From contig QHUF01000308.1 in NCBI GenBank assembly GCA_003221075.1, positions 20,316 to 33,430 on the forward strand: a stretch of 13,115 bases of DNA, given 5' to 3'. Positions 1 through 7,376 of this stretch are shown piece after piece; positions within the stretch are counted from its first letter, which is position 1; each line of letters starts with the position of its first letter. The DNA comes from Gemmatimonadota bacterium (GTDB lineage: Bacteria > Gemmatimonadota > Gemmatimonadetes > Gemmatimonadales > GWC2-71-9). Below the pieces are notes generated by a model that did not search any database, had not been told where the DNA came from, and was given only the letters and a program-made list of their open reading frames with translations. The translations under genes were made by a program, and so were the position numbers.

Positions 1-372
1 AACGCCCGCGCCGTGCTCACCGATCCGCCGCGTGGCCTCCCCGATTCCCTCCCCGTCCTCGTCATCCAACCTCAGAAGAATGATCGAGGGGCGGTGATCG
101 TCAGTCGCGACGCCGAGGGCAAGATCTCGATGCAATTCCGGGGACCGGCCTTCCCGGCACGCGGCTACGGCTTGCTCGCCGTGGACGACACCTCGCAGCG
201 CGCGATGGGCGTGCTGGTCGTCGACCAGGAGGATCCCGCAGGTCGCCCGGCGATCGGCACGATCATCGGCGGGAGCGCCGCGCTGAACCTGTACGGGGTT
301 CGGGTGGACTGGGCGAGCGTCAACAATCCCCGTTGTCCCTTGTTTGGCGGCCCCGCGTCCCAAACGTCGTGA
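1..372 (+). CDS. 3' part of an unrecognised protein (5' truncated by window edge)
   Basis: The frame is open from the first base, so the true start probably lies upstream; a GTG at 13 is the first possible start inside the window. About 123 residues are visible. The segment reads as alternating short strands with many Gly, Asp and Val residues (for example AVIVSRDAEGKISMQFRGP and a later IGTIIGGSAALNLYGVRVDW), which suggests a beta-rich soluble domain. I recognise no family, catalytic motif or membrane segment. Its TGA stop (370-372) overlaps the GTG start of the next gene in a GTGA arrangement, so it is likely co-translated with the C26 peptidase. It is called real because of this coupling and because the reading frame fills the space up to the next gene. 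Function unknown. Confidence 0.55.
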   Translation, partial: NARAVLTDPPRGLPDSLPVLVIQPQKNDRGAVIVSRDAEGKISMQFRGPAFPARGYGLLAVDDTSQRAMGVLVVDQEDPAGRPAIGTIIGGSAALNLYGVRVDWASVNNPRCPLFGGPASQTS

Positions 373-1061
373 GCGCGGCCCCGGCCGTTGCTGTGACAGC
401 GCCGCGCCGCCTCGTCGATGGCCGCGACCGCGTCACCCTGAACACCGCGTACGTTCGCGCGCTCGAAAGCGCGGGCCTCGTCCCGCTGGCGGTGCCGACG
501 ATGCTGGCGCCCGATCGCGCCAGCGCCGCGCTCGCGGCCGTGCGGGGACTCGTCCTCACGGGTGGTGAAGACGTCGCTCCCGATCGCTACGGCGCGGCGC
601 CGCACCCCCGGCTTGGGGATGTCGATCCCGTGCGCGACGCGGCGGAGCTGGCGCGCATCACCGCGGCACGCTCGCGCCGCCTTCCGATTCTCGCGATCTG
701 CCGGGGAATTCAGATTCTCAACGTCGCGCTCGGCGGCACGCTGTACCAGGACCTGGACAGCGAGCGGCCCGGCCCCGTGCTTCACAGCGACGAAACGCGC
801 CATCATGCCGTGCGCGTAGAGGCGGGATCGCTCCTCGAGAAAACGCTCGGCACACGCTCGGCCACGGTGAACAGCCGGCACCACCAGGCGATCCGCGATC
901 TCGCACCGGGACTCAAAGCGGTCGCGTGGGCCGACGATGGCGTGATCGAGGGCGCCGAGCCGGCGAATACGAACGAGGGATGGATCGTCGCAGTCCAATG
1001 GCATCCGGAGGATCTCACGGAACGAGCGTTGTTCGACGGATTCGCGCGGGCGGTCGCGTGA
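369..1061 (+). CDS. Peptidase C26 family gamma-glutamyl hydrolase (PuuD-like glutamine amidotransferase fold)
   Basis: A 230-residue protein of the class-I glutamine amidotransferase fold. Members of C26 hydrolyse gamma-glutamyl amide bonds; PuuD, for instance, cleaves gamma-glutamyl-GABA in putrescine breakdown. Visible motifs in order: LVLTGGEDVAPDRYG at residues 61-75 (oxyanion-side strand and loop), the nucleophile elbow LAICRGIQILNVALGG with Cys111, VNSRHHQAI around 168-175, and QWHPED with His212 and Glu214 completing the catalytic triad. Length matches the family. The start is placed at GTG 369, which overlaps the previous stop (GTGA) and puts the first strand AVAVTAPRR at the usual distance from the N terminus. 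A TTG at 333 would only add 12 residues read from inside the upstream gene. Its own stop overlaps the next start. The exact substrate is not determinable; no polyamine genes are nearby, so puuD is not assigned. Confidence 0.88.
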   Translation: MSAAPAVAVTAPRRLVDGRDRVTLNTAYVRALESAGLVPLAVPTMLAPDRASAALAAVRGLVLTGGEDVAPDRYGAAPHPRLGDVDPVRDAAELARITAARSRRLPILAICRGIQILNVALGGTLYQDLDSERPGPVLHSDETRHHAVRVEAGSLLEKTLGTRSATVNSRHHQAIRDLAPGLKAVAWADDGVIEGAEPANTNEGWIVAVQWHPEDLTERALFDGFARAVA

Positions 1062-1495
1062 CCGCGGCACTTCACGCGTTCCCCTCGCCGGAGTGGGTCG
1101 CCGCATATGGTGTGGCGATCAACGCGAGCGACGAGTACCGCACCGCCTCCACGGACTGGACCCACGGCTCGGTCGCCCTGGTCCTGCCGGCGCAGCCGGC
1201 CATCGGCGTACCGGATGACGTGGCGATCCTGCTCGATCTCGACCGCGGCGTCTGCCGGGCGGCGCAACTTGTCGCGCGGTTGGACGCGCTGCAGGCCCCG
1301 TTCATCCTGACGGCAGAATACCGCTACTGGAAACAGATCCTCAAGAAGGAGCTCGGCCCGATCGCGGGGATCATGCAGCGGAAGGTCGCCCTGCAGGGAT
1401 CGTTGCCGATCGTGGTCCGCTTCATCAAGTCGGCCGAAGCGCTGGTCGACGCCGCGACGCGCGTCCCGACGCGCTTTCTGGACGAAGGCAAATGA
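1058..1495 (+). CDS. SCP2 sterol-binding domain protein (putative lipid carrier)
   Basis: A 145-residue single-domain protein resembling the sterol carrier protein 2 fold, a small alpha/beta sandwich with a hydrophobic tunnel that binds lipids or acyl chains. Recognisable features are the N-terminal FPSPEWVAAYGVAINASDEY, a central strand set (VALVLPAQ, VAILLDLDRG), the FILTAEYRYWKQILKKEL segment and the C-terminal IMQRKVALQGSLPIVVRFI stretch, which corresponds to the 'gkl.v.Gd...al' end of bacterial SCP2 proteins. The start is set at GTG 1058, overlapping the upstream TGA by GTGA; reading frames extending further upstream lie within the C26 gene and encode Arg/Gly-rich shadow sequence. The TGA stop overlaps the histidine kinase ATG (ATGA). 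No signal peptide is seen, so it is cytosolic. Ligand and partner are unknown. The fold assignment rests on pattern memory. Confidence 0.72.
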   Translation: MTAALHAFPSPEWVAAYGVAINASDEYRTASTDWTHGSVALVLPAQPAIGVPDDVAILLDLDRGVCRAAQLVARLDALQAPFILTAEYRYWKQILKKELGPIAGIMQRKVALQGSLPIVVRFIKSAEALVDAATRVPTRFLDEGK

Positions 1496-3462
1496 CAGGG
1501 GCGAGCTCGGTTCCCGACGTTCTCACTCGCCTGATCGCGCTATCGCAGGAGCTGGCGGGCGCGTTCCGGCCGGTGAGCATCGTCGAAATCGTAGCCCGCG
1601 TGTTGACCGAGCAACTCGCGCCGGAGCGTCTGTCGGTGATGCTGCTGGACGTCGATACCAACCGGCTCGTCGTGACCTACCACAACGGCCCCCGCCCCGC
1701 CACGACGGACGAGCCGCTGTTGCAGCTCGCGCTCCGCCGTGGGCCGCTCGTCTTTCCAGACAAGGTGTCCGCGCGTGCCGCCGAGCTCGACGTCAAGGTG
1801 GACAAGCCGACGCCGTCGAGCTGGCTCGGCGTCCCGATTGTCGCCGTGTCGCGGACGATCGGCGCCGTCGCAATGGAGGGCGGCACCAACCGCCTCGATG
1901 AGGCTGCGCTGATGTTTACGCGCGCCGTTCTGGCACAGGCCGGAATCGCACTCGAGAACGCACGCCTGGTGGAGCTCTTGTCGAGCGGCAAGCGCGAGTG
2001 GGAGCAGACGGTTGACGCGTTCAATCAGGCCATCTGTTATGTCGATCCCTACGGCGCCGTGCGGCGCGCCAATCGTATGTTCGCGGAGCTGATCAAGCTG
2101 CCCGTGACCGCGCTTCCGGGACGGCCCTGGCTGACGCTCTTGCCGCCGTCGTGGGGCGATCCCGTCGCGCGGTTGCTCTCGCCCGAAGGCGCCGCCACGC
2201 CTGTCGAGGTCCGATGGGGCGAGCGGACGCTGCTGGTGACCGCCATTCCCGCCGGTGAGCCCGGCGCCGCCGTGCTGCTGTTCGAAGACCAGACCGAAAA
2301 ACGCCGGCTGCAGGAGCAGCTGCTGCAATCCGAGAAGATGTCGGCGATCGGGCAGCTGATCGCCGGCGTCGCGCACGACCTCAACAACCCCCTCGCCTCG
2401 GTGGTCGGGTTCAGCGACCTGCTCGGCGAGGCGGCAGACGTGCCGCCGCGCCTGGCCGAGCCGCTCGCGGTGATTCGCCAGGAAGCCGAGCGCGCCTCGG
2501 CGATCGTGCGCAACCTGCTGTCGTTCGCGCGGCGCCAGGAAGGCGAGCGCCAGCTGCAATCGATCCGGCCCATTCTCGAGTCCACCCATCAGCTCCTGAA
2601 GAACCAGCTGCTCGCCGCGCGCATCGAGCTCACGCTCACCTTCGAGCCGGGGCTCCCGGAAGTCGAGGTACACGCGAATCAGATCAAGCAGGTGTTCGTG
2701 AACATCATCAACAACGCCGCGCAGGCGATCGCCAGCACGCGCGCTCGAGAAGGGCGGATCGAGATCGCCACCAAGTGCGAGCCGGACGGCCTTTCCGTCA
2801 ACATTTCCGACAACGGGCCCGGCATACCGGAGGCCGTGGCGCAACGCGTGTTCGAACCGTTCTTCAGCACCAAATCCGAAGGGGAAGGCACCGGCCTCGG
2901 TCTCTCGATTTCTCTCGGCATCGTCAAGGAGCACGGCGGCAACATCTCGGTGGATCCGGGCGGCGCGGGCAGCGGCCGTGGCGCGACCTTCTCCGTGGAG
3001 TTGCCGACGGGGGTCCGCGCGGAGCTCAGCCCGCTGGCCGGTGGTGCGGAGAGCGAGCCGACCCCAGCCGAGCGGCAGGAACGCCTCCGGGTACTCGTGG
3101 TTGATGACGAGCCTCACATCCTCCACTACATGCAGGCGACACTCGAAAGCTGGGGTCACGAGGTCGTATTGGCGCACGACGGGAGCCAGGCACTGAAGCG
3201 GGCGCTGATGCAACCATTCGACCTGATCATCTGCGATTTGCGAATGCCCCGGCTGGGTGGGCGCGAGATGTTCCACACACTCGCCCGCATGCATCCGACG
3301 GTGGCCGATCGCATCATCTTCGCCACGGGCGACACGGTCCGCGGCGACACGCTGCAATTCCTCGAAGAGCTGGGCCGTCCGTTCCTGCAGAAGCCCTTCA
3401 AGCTCGACGCACTGCGCCGCGTACTTGCCGGAGTGGAGAAGGCTGCGCGTCCTACAGGTTGA
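1492..3462 (+). CDS. Soluble hybrid histidine kinase: GAF-PAS-HisKA-HATPase-receiver
   Basis: A 656-residue sensor kinase. Residues about 10-160 form a GAF-like sensor, with the signature end LAQAGIALENARLVELL. Residues about 170-265 form a PAS-like domain ending in the linker EDQTEKRRLQEQLLQSEKM. The dimerisation/phosphotransfer helix has the H-box IGQLIAGVAHDLNNPLAS with His295 as phosphorylation site. The ATPase domain shows the N box (NIINNAAQAI from 404), G1 (DNGPGIP at 440-446), F box (FEPFFSTK) and G2 (GTGLGLSIS from 466). A C-terminal receiver (about 532-648) has the acidic pair Asp538/Asp539, phospho-acceptor Asp582 in ICDLRMP, and Lys634 in QKPF. All catalytic residues are intact. 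No transmembrane segment or DNA-binding domain is seen, so signal input is cytosolic and output must go through another protein. It starts at ATG 1492, overlapping the SCP2 stop, and its end overlaps the glycosyltransferase gene. The signal is unknown. Confidence 0.93.
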   Translation: MTGASSVPDVLTRLIALSQELAGAFRPVSIVEIVARVLTEQLAPERLSVMLLDVDTNRLVVTYHNGPRPATTDEPLLQLALRRGPLVFPDKVSARAAELDVKVDKPTPSSWLGVPIVAVSRTIGAVAMEGGTNRLDEAALMFTRAVLAQAGIALENARLVELLSSGKREWEQTVDAFNQAICYVDPYGAVRRANRMFAELIKLPVTALPGRPWLTLLPPSWGDPVARLLSPEGAATPVEVRWGERTLLVTAIPAGEPGAAVLLFEDQTEKRRLQEQLLQSEKMSAIGQLIAGVAHDLNNPLASVVGFSDLLGEAADVPPRLAEPLAVIRQEAERASAIVRNLLSFARRQEGERQLQSIRPILESTHQLLKNQLLAARIELTLTFEPGLPEVEVHANQIKQVFVNIINNAAQAIASTRAREGRIEIATKCEPDGLSVNISDNGPGIPEAVAQRVFEPFFSTKSEGEGTGLGLSISLGIVKEHGGNISVDPGGAGSGRGATFSVELPTGVRAELSPLAGGAESEPTPAERQERLRVLVVDDEPHILHYMQATLESWGHEVVLAHDGSQALKRALMQPFDLIICDLRMPRLGGREMFHTLARMHPTVADRIIFATGDTVRGDTLQFLEELGRPFLQKPFKLDALRRVLAGVEKAARPTG

Positions 3463-4474
3463 CTCGGGCCGGGAATGGCGGGGGGGCCAGAACCAGGTGC
3501 GGCTCCTCTGCCGCGAGCTCGGCCGCGAGGCGGAGATCGAGCAAGCACTCGTCACCAAACAGGGCAGCGAACTGGCACAGCGCGCCGCGGCCGGCGGCGT
3601 CCGCGTGCTCGGCACCGCGTGGGAGATCGGCCTCGATCCCCGCGCCTGGTGGCACCTGCGCCGCACCATTGCCGCGTTCCAACCGGACGTGATCCATGTG
3701 CACGACAGCCATGCGTTGACGCTCGTGGCAGCCGTCGCCATGGGCCGGGAGATCGTAGCGACGCGTCGCGTCGAATTCCATATCGGGCGCTTCGGCTCAT
3801 GGCGCCGCCCCGATCGCATCATCGCGATTTCCGCGGCCGTCAAGAACGTGCTGATCGCGGATGGCATCGCGAGTGGTGCGGTGGTCGTGGTTCATGACGG
3901 TATCGATGTCGATGAGGTGCGCCGGGCGGGTGCCGTCCCGCTCGACGTTCGACGCCAGGCCGGGATTCCGGCGTCGGCCGCGATTGCCGTGGCTGCGGCC
4001 GCACTCACGGGCGAGAAAGATCACCGCACCTTGATTCGCGCCGCGCGCTACGCTCGCGCCCAGCGGCAGGAGCTCCATTGGGTGATCGCGGGAGCGGGCA
4101 AGCTGCGCGAATCGCTCGCCGCCGAAATTCAGCGGCTCGGGCTGGGCGATCGCGTGCACTTGATCGGCCATGTCGACCGCGTGGATGCGCTCATCGCCGC
4201 GGCCAGCGTCTTTGTCCTCTCATCCAAGAGTGAAGGGCTGGGCAGCGTCGTGTTGAACGCGCTGGCGCTGGGCCGCCCCGTCGTCGCGACGGCGGCGGGC
4301 GGAGTTCCCGAAATCCTCCCGCCGGAAGTCCTGGTTCCCGTCGAAGCGGCGGAAGCATTGGCACAAAAGGTGGTGGATGTGCTCGATCACCCGGCGCCGG
4401 TCCCCTTCCCGCCCGGCTTCACGGCCACAGCCATGGCGCAAGGAGTCTTGGACGTCTATAGGACGCTTCTCTAG
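3425..4474 (+). CDS. GT4-family glycosyltransferase (group 1, GT-B fold)
   Basis: About 349 residues with the two-Rossmann GT-B layout. The N-terminal half has the acceptor-side signature LRVLQVDSGREWRGGQNQV (residues 7-25) and PDVIHVHDSHAL. The C-terminal half has IAVAAAALTGEKDHRTLIRA, WVIAGAGKLRESL and the nucleotide-sugar site SKSEGLGSVVLNALALGRPV followed by GGVPEI. In the usual E-x7-E motif the second acidic residue is Asn (Glu270, Asn278 here). It likely transfers a sugar from a nucleotide donor onto a lipid or glycan on the cytosolic side of the membrane; the substrate cannot be read. The start is uncertain: no ATG or GTG lies in frame near the conserved N terminus. TTG 3425 and CTG 3443 (with GGAG at 3430-3433) are the options, both inside the end of the kinase gene. 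A GTG at 3257 would prepend about 56 out-of-frame receiver codons and is not believed. Confidence 0.85.
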   Translation: MPEWRRLRVLQVDSGREWRGGQNQVRLLCRELGREAEIEQALVTKQGSELAQRAAAGGVRVLGTAWEIGLDPRAWWHLRRTIAAFQPDVIHVHDSHALTLVAAVAMGREIVATRRVEFHIGRFGSWRRPDRIIAISAAVKNVLIADGIASGAVVVVHDGIDVDEVRRAGAVPLDVRRQAGIPASAAIAVAAAALTGEKDHRTLIRAARYARAQRQELHWVIAGAGKLRESLAAEIQRLGLGDRVHLIGHVDRVDALIAAASVFVLSSKSEGLGSVVLNALALGRPVVATAAGGVPEILPPEVLVPVEAAEALAQKVVDVLDHPAPVPFPPGFTATAMAQGVLDVYRTLL

Positions 4475-4485
4475 ATTGCAGGGCC

Positions 4486-5958
4486 ATGATCTACGTCTGC
4501 GTGCCGGTCCACAATGAGGCGAGTACGGTCGGGCTCGTGCTCTGGAAAGTCCGCCAGGTATTCACGGCGTTCGAGCGGGAATACCAGATCCTCGCGTGCG
4601 ATGATGCGTCGACCGACGCTACCGCGGACGTCCTGACCTCGTATGCACGCGTGCTACCTCTGACCGTGATCAAACATCAGACGCGCCAGGGCTACGCGCG
4701 CAGTCTCGAGGAGCTGCTGCGGCTCGCGCTGCAGCGTACCGACCGGCCCAAGCGCGACTGCGCGATCACCCTACATGCCGACTTCGTGCACGCGCCGGAG
4801 ACGATGGAAGAGATGGTCAAGCGGCTCGAGTCGGGGGCCGACCTGGTCGTCGCGGAGCAGTATCGCGTACGCGGCGCCAACCCCTGGCCCGAACGCTGGG
4901 CACGGCAGTGGGCGCCGCGTCTGCTGCGGGTGGGCGGAGGGGTAAAGGACTCGATCTCGGGATTCACCGCGTTGCGGCTGATCGTGCTGCGTCAGGCCAC
5001 CCGGGGTGGCGATGCCCCATTGCTGACGGCCGAGGGGTGGGCAGCCAACGCGGAGCTGTTGGCGCGCCTGGGCGCTCATGCGCGCCGGATCGAAGTGGTG
5101 TCCAGCGACGCCCGCTACGACCTCAAACAACGACCGTCGCGGTCCAGTCCCTGGCAACAGCTCCTCGCCGCCTGGCGATCGCGCGGCCTGATCAGTGCTG
5201 CGCGCAAAGGCTCCGCGCTGCTCGTGCTGGCGCTGCTCGCAGCCGGACGCCCGCTCGCAGCCCAGGACTGCCCTTGCACACCGGCCGTGACGTTTCCGGT
5301 GGGCGAGCGGCTCTCGTTCAACGCGAAGTACGGGATCTTCAGCGTGGGCAACGCGGTGATGGAGGTCGTGGGGCTCGATACCGTGCGCAACACGGAGACC
5401 GTGCACATTCGATTTCGGATTTCCGGGGGCGCCCTGTGGTATCACCTCGACCAGACGATGGAATCGTGGGTGGGACGGTACGACTTCCGTTCGCGCCGCT
5501 TTTCGTCGATCCAGGACGAGCGCGACAGGCATCGCGAGCGGCGCTACGAGATCTTCCCCGATTCCGGCTTCTACAGAGAGGAAGGGCGCGACACGACTTT
5601 TGCCACCGTGCCCGAGCCACTCGACGACGCGGCCTTCCTGTACTGGATTCGGACGGTGCCGCTCGAGGTCGGCAAGCGTTACGAATACCCGCGCTATTTT
5701 CGCCCCGACCGCAATCCGGTCATCATCGAGGTCGTCAAACGCGAGCGGGTGAGCGTAGCGGGGAAGAAGTGGCGGGCGATCGTCGTTAGCCCCAAGATTC
5801 CGCAGGGTCGTGGCATCTTCGCGGAGAAGTCGGAGACGCATATCTGGCTCTCTGACGATCCGCAGCGCCTCGTGCTCGCGATCCAGTCCAACTTCTCGTT
5901 CGGCCAGGTGACGCTGAAGCTCAAGGACTATGTCGTCCCAGGGGTGACTCAGCCATGA
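4486..5958 (+). CDS. GT2 glycosyltransferase fused to a signal-like segment and DUF3108 domain
   Basis: A 490-residue two-part protein. Residues 1 to about 230 are a GT-A (family GT2, dolichyl-phosphate-mannose-synthase-like) domain: YVCVPVHNEASTVG at the N terminus, ILACDDASTDAT with the Asp pair 39-40, GYARSLEELLRLAL, and LHADFVHAPETMEEMV in place of the usual DxD-type metal motif, then SISGFTALR. Residues 236-261 look like a secretory signal: basic ARK, a hydrophobic run LLVLALLAAG, then PLAAQ. Residues about 265-485 match DUF3108, a beta-rich periplasmic domain (GERLSFNAKYGIFSVGNAVMEV, then FRSRRFSSIQDE, ending FGQVTLKLKDYVVP). As one chain it would put the transferase in the cytosol and DUF3108 across the membrane. 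No ATG, GTG or TTG gives a plausible separate start before the signal. ATG 4486 follows the GT4 stop by 11 bases; the stop overlaps the next ATG (ATGA). Substrate unknown. Confidence 0.85.
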   Translation: MIYVCVPVHNEASTVGLVLWKVRQVFTAFEREYQILACDDASTDATADVLTSYARVLPLTVIKHQTRQGYARSLEELLRLALQRTDRPKRDCAITLHADFVHAPETMEEMVKRLESGADLVVAEQYRVRGANPWPERWARQWAPRLLRVGGGVKDSISGFTALRLIVLRQATRGGDAPLLTAEGWAANAELLARLGAHARRIEVVSSDARYDLKQRPSRSSPWQQLLAAWRSRGLISAARKGSALLVLALLAAGRPLAAQDCPCTPAVTFPVGERLSFNAKYGIFSVGNAVMEVVGLDTVRNTETVHIRFRISGGALWYHLDQTMESWVGRYDFRSRRFSSIQDERDRHRERRYEIFPDSGFYREEGRDTTFATVPEPLDDAAFLYWIRTVPLEVGKRYEYPRYFRPDRNPVIIEVVKRERVSVAGKKWRAIVVSPKIPQGRGIFAEKSETHIWLSDDPQRLVLAIQSNFSFGQVTLKLKDYVVPGVTQP

Positions 5959-6914
5959 CCGAGTACCGCGAAGCCGACTTCTCCCGCCTCAAGACAGTGC
6001 CCGTTGCCAAACGCCCCAACAAAGTCGACCCCTCGCTCCTCGCTCACCCGCCGCTCCCCGTTGACCGCTCGTTCACCGCCTTCGTCGACGCGCTCCCGGC
6101 GATTCTGGCCGCGCAGGATTTGCGCTACGTGGTCGATCAGATCGTCGCGGCGGCCGGGCGCCGGGCGGTCGTCGCGATGCTCGGCGGGCACGTCATCAAA
6201 GTCGGCCTCGGACCGCTGCTGATCGCGCTGATGCGACAGCGCGCCATCACCGCCGTCGCGATGAACGGCAGCGCAGCCATCCACGACTTCGAGCTGGCGG
6301 CTTACGGAGGGACGAGCGAAGACGTCGCGGCCGGCCTGGGCGATGGGACGTTCGGCATGGCGGAAGAGACGGGACGCGAGATGAACGCCGCGCTGGCGCG
6401 CGGCGCCAAGACGCAGCAGGGCGCGGGCGAAGCACTCGCCGAATACCTGCGGGCGCGCAAGGACCTCCCTGGTCGAGACGTCTCGGTGCTCCTGGCCTGC
6501 GCCGAGCTGGGCGTTCCGGTCACCGTGCACGCGGCCATCGGGGCGGAGATCGTGCATCAACATCCGACCGCCGACGGGGCGGCGATCGGCGCGACGAGTC
6601 ATCGCGATTTCAAGCGTCTCGCCGGTATCCTGCCGGATCTCGACGACGGCGGCGTCGTACTGAACCTCGGTAGCGCGGTCGTGATGCCGGAGGTGTTTCT
6701 CAAAGCCCTGACGATCGCGCGGAACCTGAACGGCGGGCGGCCGAAGAACTTCACGGCGTGCGACTGCGACATGCAGCGTCACTACCGGCCGCGCGTGAAC
6801 GTCGTGGAGCGCCCGACGCTCGCCGGTGGCCGCGGCATTCAGCTCACCGGACATCATGAGATCCTGGTGCCGTTGATCGCATGGGCGGTATTGTCCCAGC
6901 TGGAAAAACGGTAG
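5955..6914 (+). CDS. Deoxyhypusine-synthase-like conserved protein of unknown function
   Basis: A 319-residue cytosolic protein. The central part resembles the NAD-binding alpha/beta fold of deoxyhypusine synthase: AVVAMLGGHVIKVGLGPLLIALM (71-93), AITAVAMNGSAAIHDFELAAYGGTSEDV (97-124), FGMAEETG (133-140), and a late GGVVLNLGSAVVMPEVFLKAL (232-252) followed by a histidine/aspartate-rich stretch and LTGHHEILVPLIAWAVL. Bacteria lack the eIF5A substrate of eukaryotic deoxyhypusine synthase, and bacterial homologues of that fold include homospermidine-type synthases; I cannot see the catalytic-lysine segment of the true enzyme. The similarity is judged by eye and could be only fold-level. The ATG overlaps the upstream stop (ATGA), so it is translationally coupled to the GT2-DUF3108 gene. 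Whether the coupling means a shared pathway is unknown. That it is a real, complete gene is near certain. Confidence 0.6.
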   Translation: MTEYREADFSRLKTVPVAKRPNKVDPSLLAHPPLPVDRSFTAFVDALPAILAAQDLRYVVDQIVAAAGRRAVVAMLGGHVIKVGLGPLLIALMRQRAITAVAMNGSAAIHDFELAAYGGTSEDVAAGLGDGTFGMAEETGREMNAALARGAKTQQGAGEALAEYLRARKDLPGRDVSVLLACAELGVPVTVHAAIGAEIVHQHPTADGAAIGATSHRDFKRLAGILPDLDDGGVVLNLGSAVVMPEVFLKALTIARNLNGGRPKNFTACDCDMQRHYRPRVNVVERPTLAGGRGIQLTGHHEILVPLIAWAVLSQLEKR

Positions 6915-6923
6915 CGGCGCAGC

Positions 6924-7376
6924 ATGCTGCGCCCCTACAATTTCACCGTCGCGGTCTCTATCCTGGTCGCGTGCACCACGCGCACGATCAGACCGCGCGA
7001 GGTGATGGCTGTCGGTGCCGGGACGGCCGAGGTCCAAGCGCTGGTGCGGCTCGCGCTGACGCTCGACGCTGCCGGTGACCGGAATGCCGACACACTGTAC
7101 ACGCCGGATGCAGGGGTGGTGGGCAATGCCCGCTTGCGTCTGGCGGCGCCGCGGTTCGCGGGTATTACGCCGGGCGCCGGCCGGGTGACGATCTCGGCGG
7201 CGAACGCGACGATTGAAGGCCGGTTGGCCTGGGTGTTAGTGGACTATCAGTGGGTCAACCCGGCCGAGCAGCGTGCCGAAGTCGGTCGGGCGACCTTCAT
7301 CTGCGAACGGCGGGGCGAGAGCTGGAAAATCGTGCACGCGCACTCGAGCCAGCCCCTGCCCTGGGAGCCGCCCTAG
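6924..7376 (+). CDS. Small lipoprotein with SnoaL/NTF2-like domain
   Basis: A 150-residue protein. The N terminus has one Arg, a hydrophobic run and a lipobox-like LVAC with Cys17 as the predicted lipidated residue, so the mature protein should be anchored to a membrane facing the periplasm. The rest fits a SnoaL-like (NTF2-fold) domain: ALVRLALTLDAAGDRNADTLYTPDA near the start, paired strands (RVTISAANATIEG, AWVLVDYQWV) and the typical last strands RATFICERRGESWKIVHAHSS. SnoaL-like lipoproteins are usually of unknown function, and some bind small hydrophobic ligands. The ATG lies 9 bases after the previous stop with no strong Shine-Dalgarno sequence. It is the last + strand gene before a convergent gene, with which it shares a CTAG at the stop. 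It could instead be a polyketide-cyclase-like enzyme, but the lipobox argues for a surface role. Confidence 0.75.
   Translation: MLRPYNFTVAVSILVACTTRTIRPREVMAVGAGTAEVQALVRLALTLDAAGDRNADTLYTPDAGVVGNARLRLAAPRFAGITPGAGRVTISAANATIEGRLAWVLVDYQWVNPAEQRAEVGRATFICERRGESWKIVHAHSSQPLPWEPP
7373..7376. other. CTAG palindrome shared by two convergent stop codons
   Basis: The + strand lipoprotein gene ends in TAG at 7374-7376 and the - strand membrane-protein gene ends in TAG at 7375-7373, read in reverse. The palindrome CTAG therefore terminates both genes, leaving no intergenic DNA. A 10-base perfect palindrome lies just to the right (7385-7394), inside the - strand gene. It has no loop and no T-run, so I do not call it a terminator. 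Confidence 0.9.

Noticed and set aside
3257..3424. An extended N terminus for the GT4 protein starting at GTG 3257
   Set aside because: These codons overlap the kinase receiver domain in another frame and encode Ser/Arg/Cys-rich sequence with no family match.
1540..3867. A 775-codon open frame on the - strand
   Set aside because: It lies antisense to the histidine kinase and GT4 genes, whose motifs are unmistakable. It encodes Arg/His/Gly-rich sequence without domains, the usual shadow of high-GC coding DNA.
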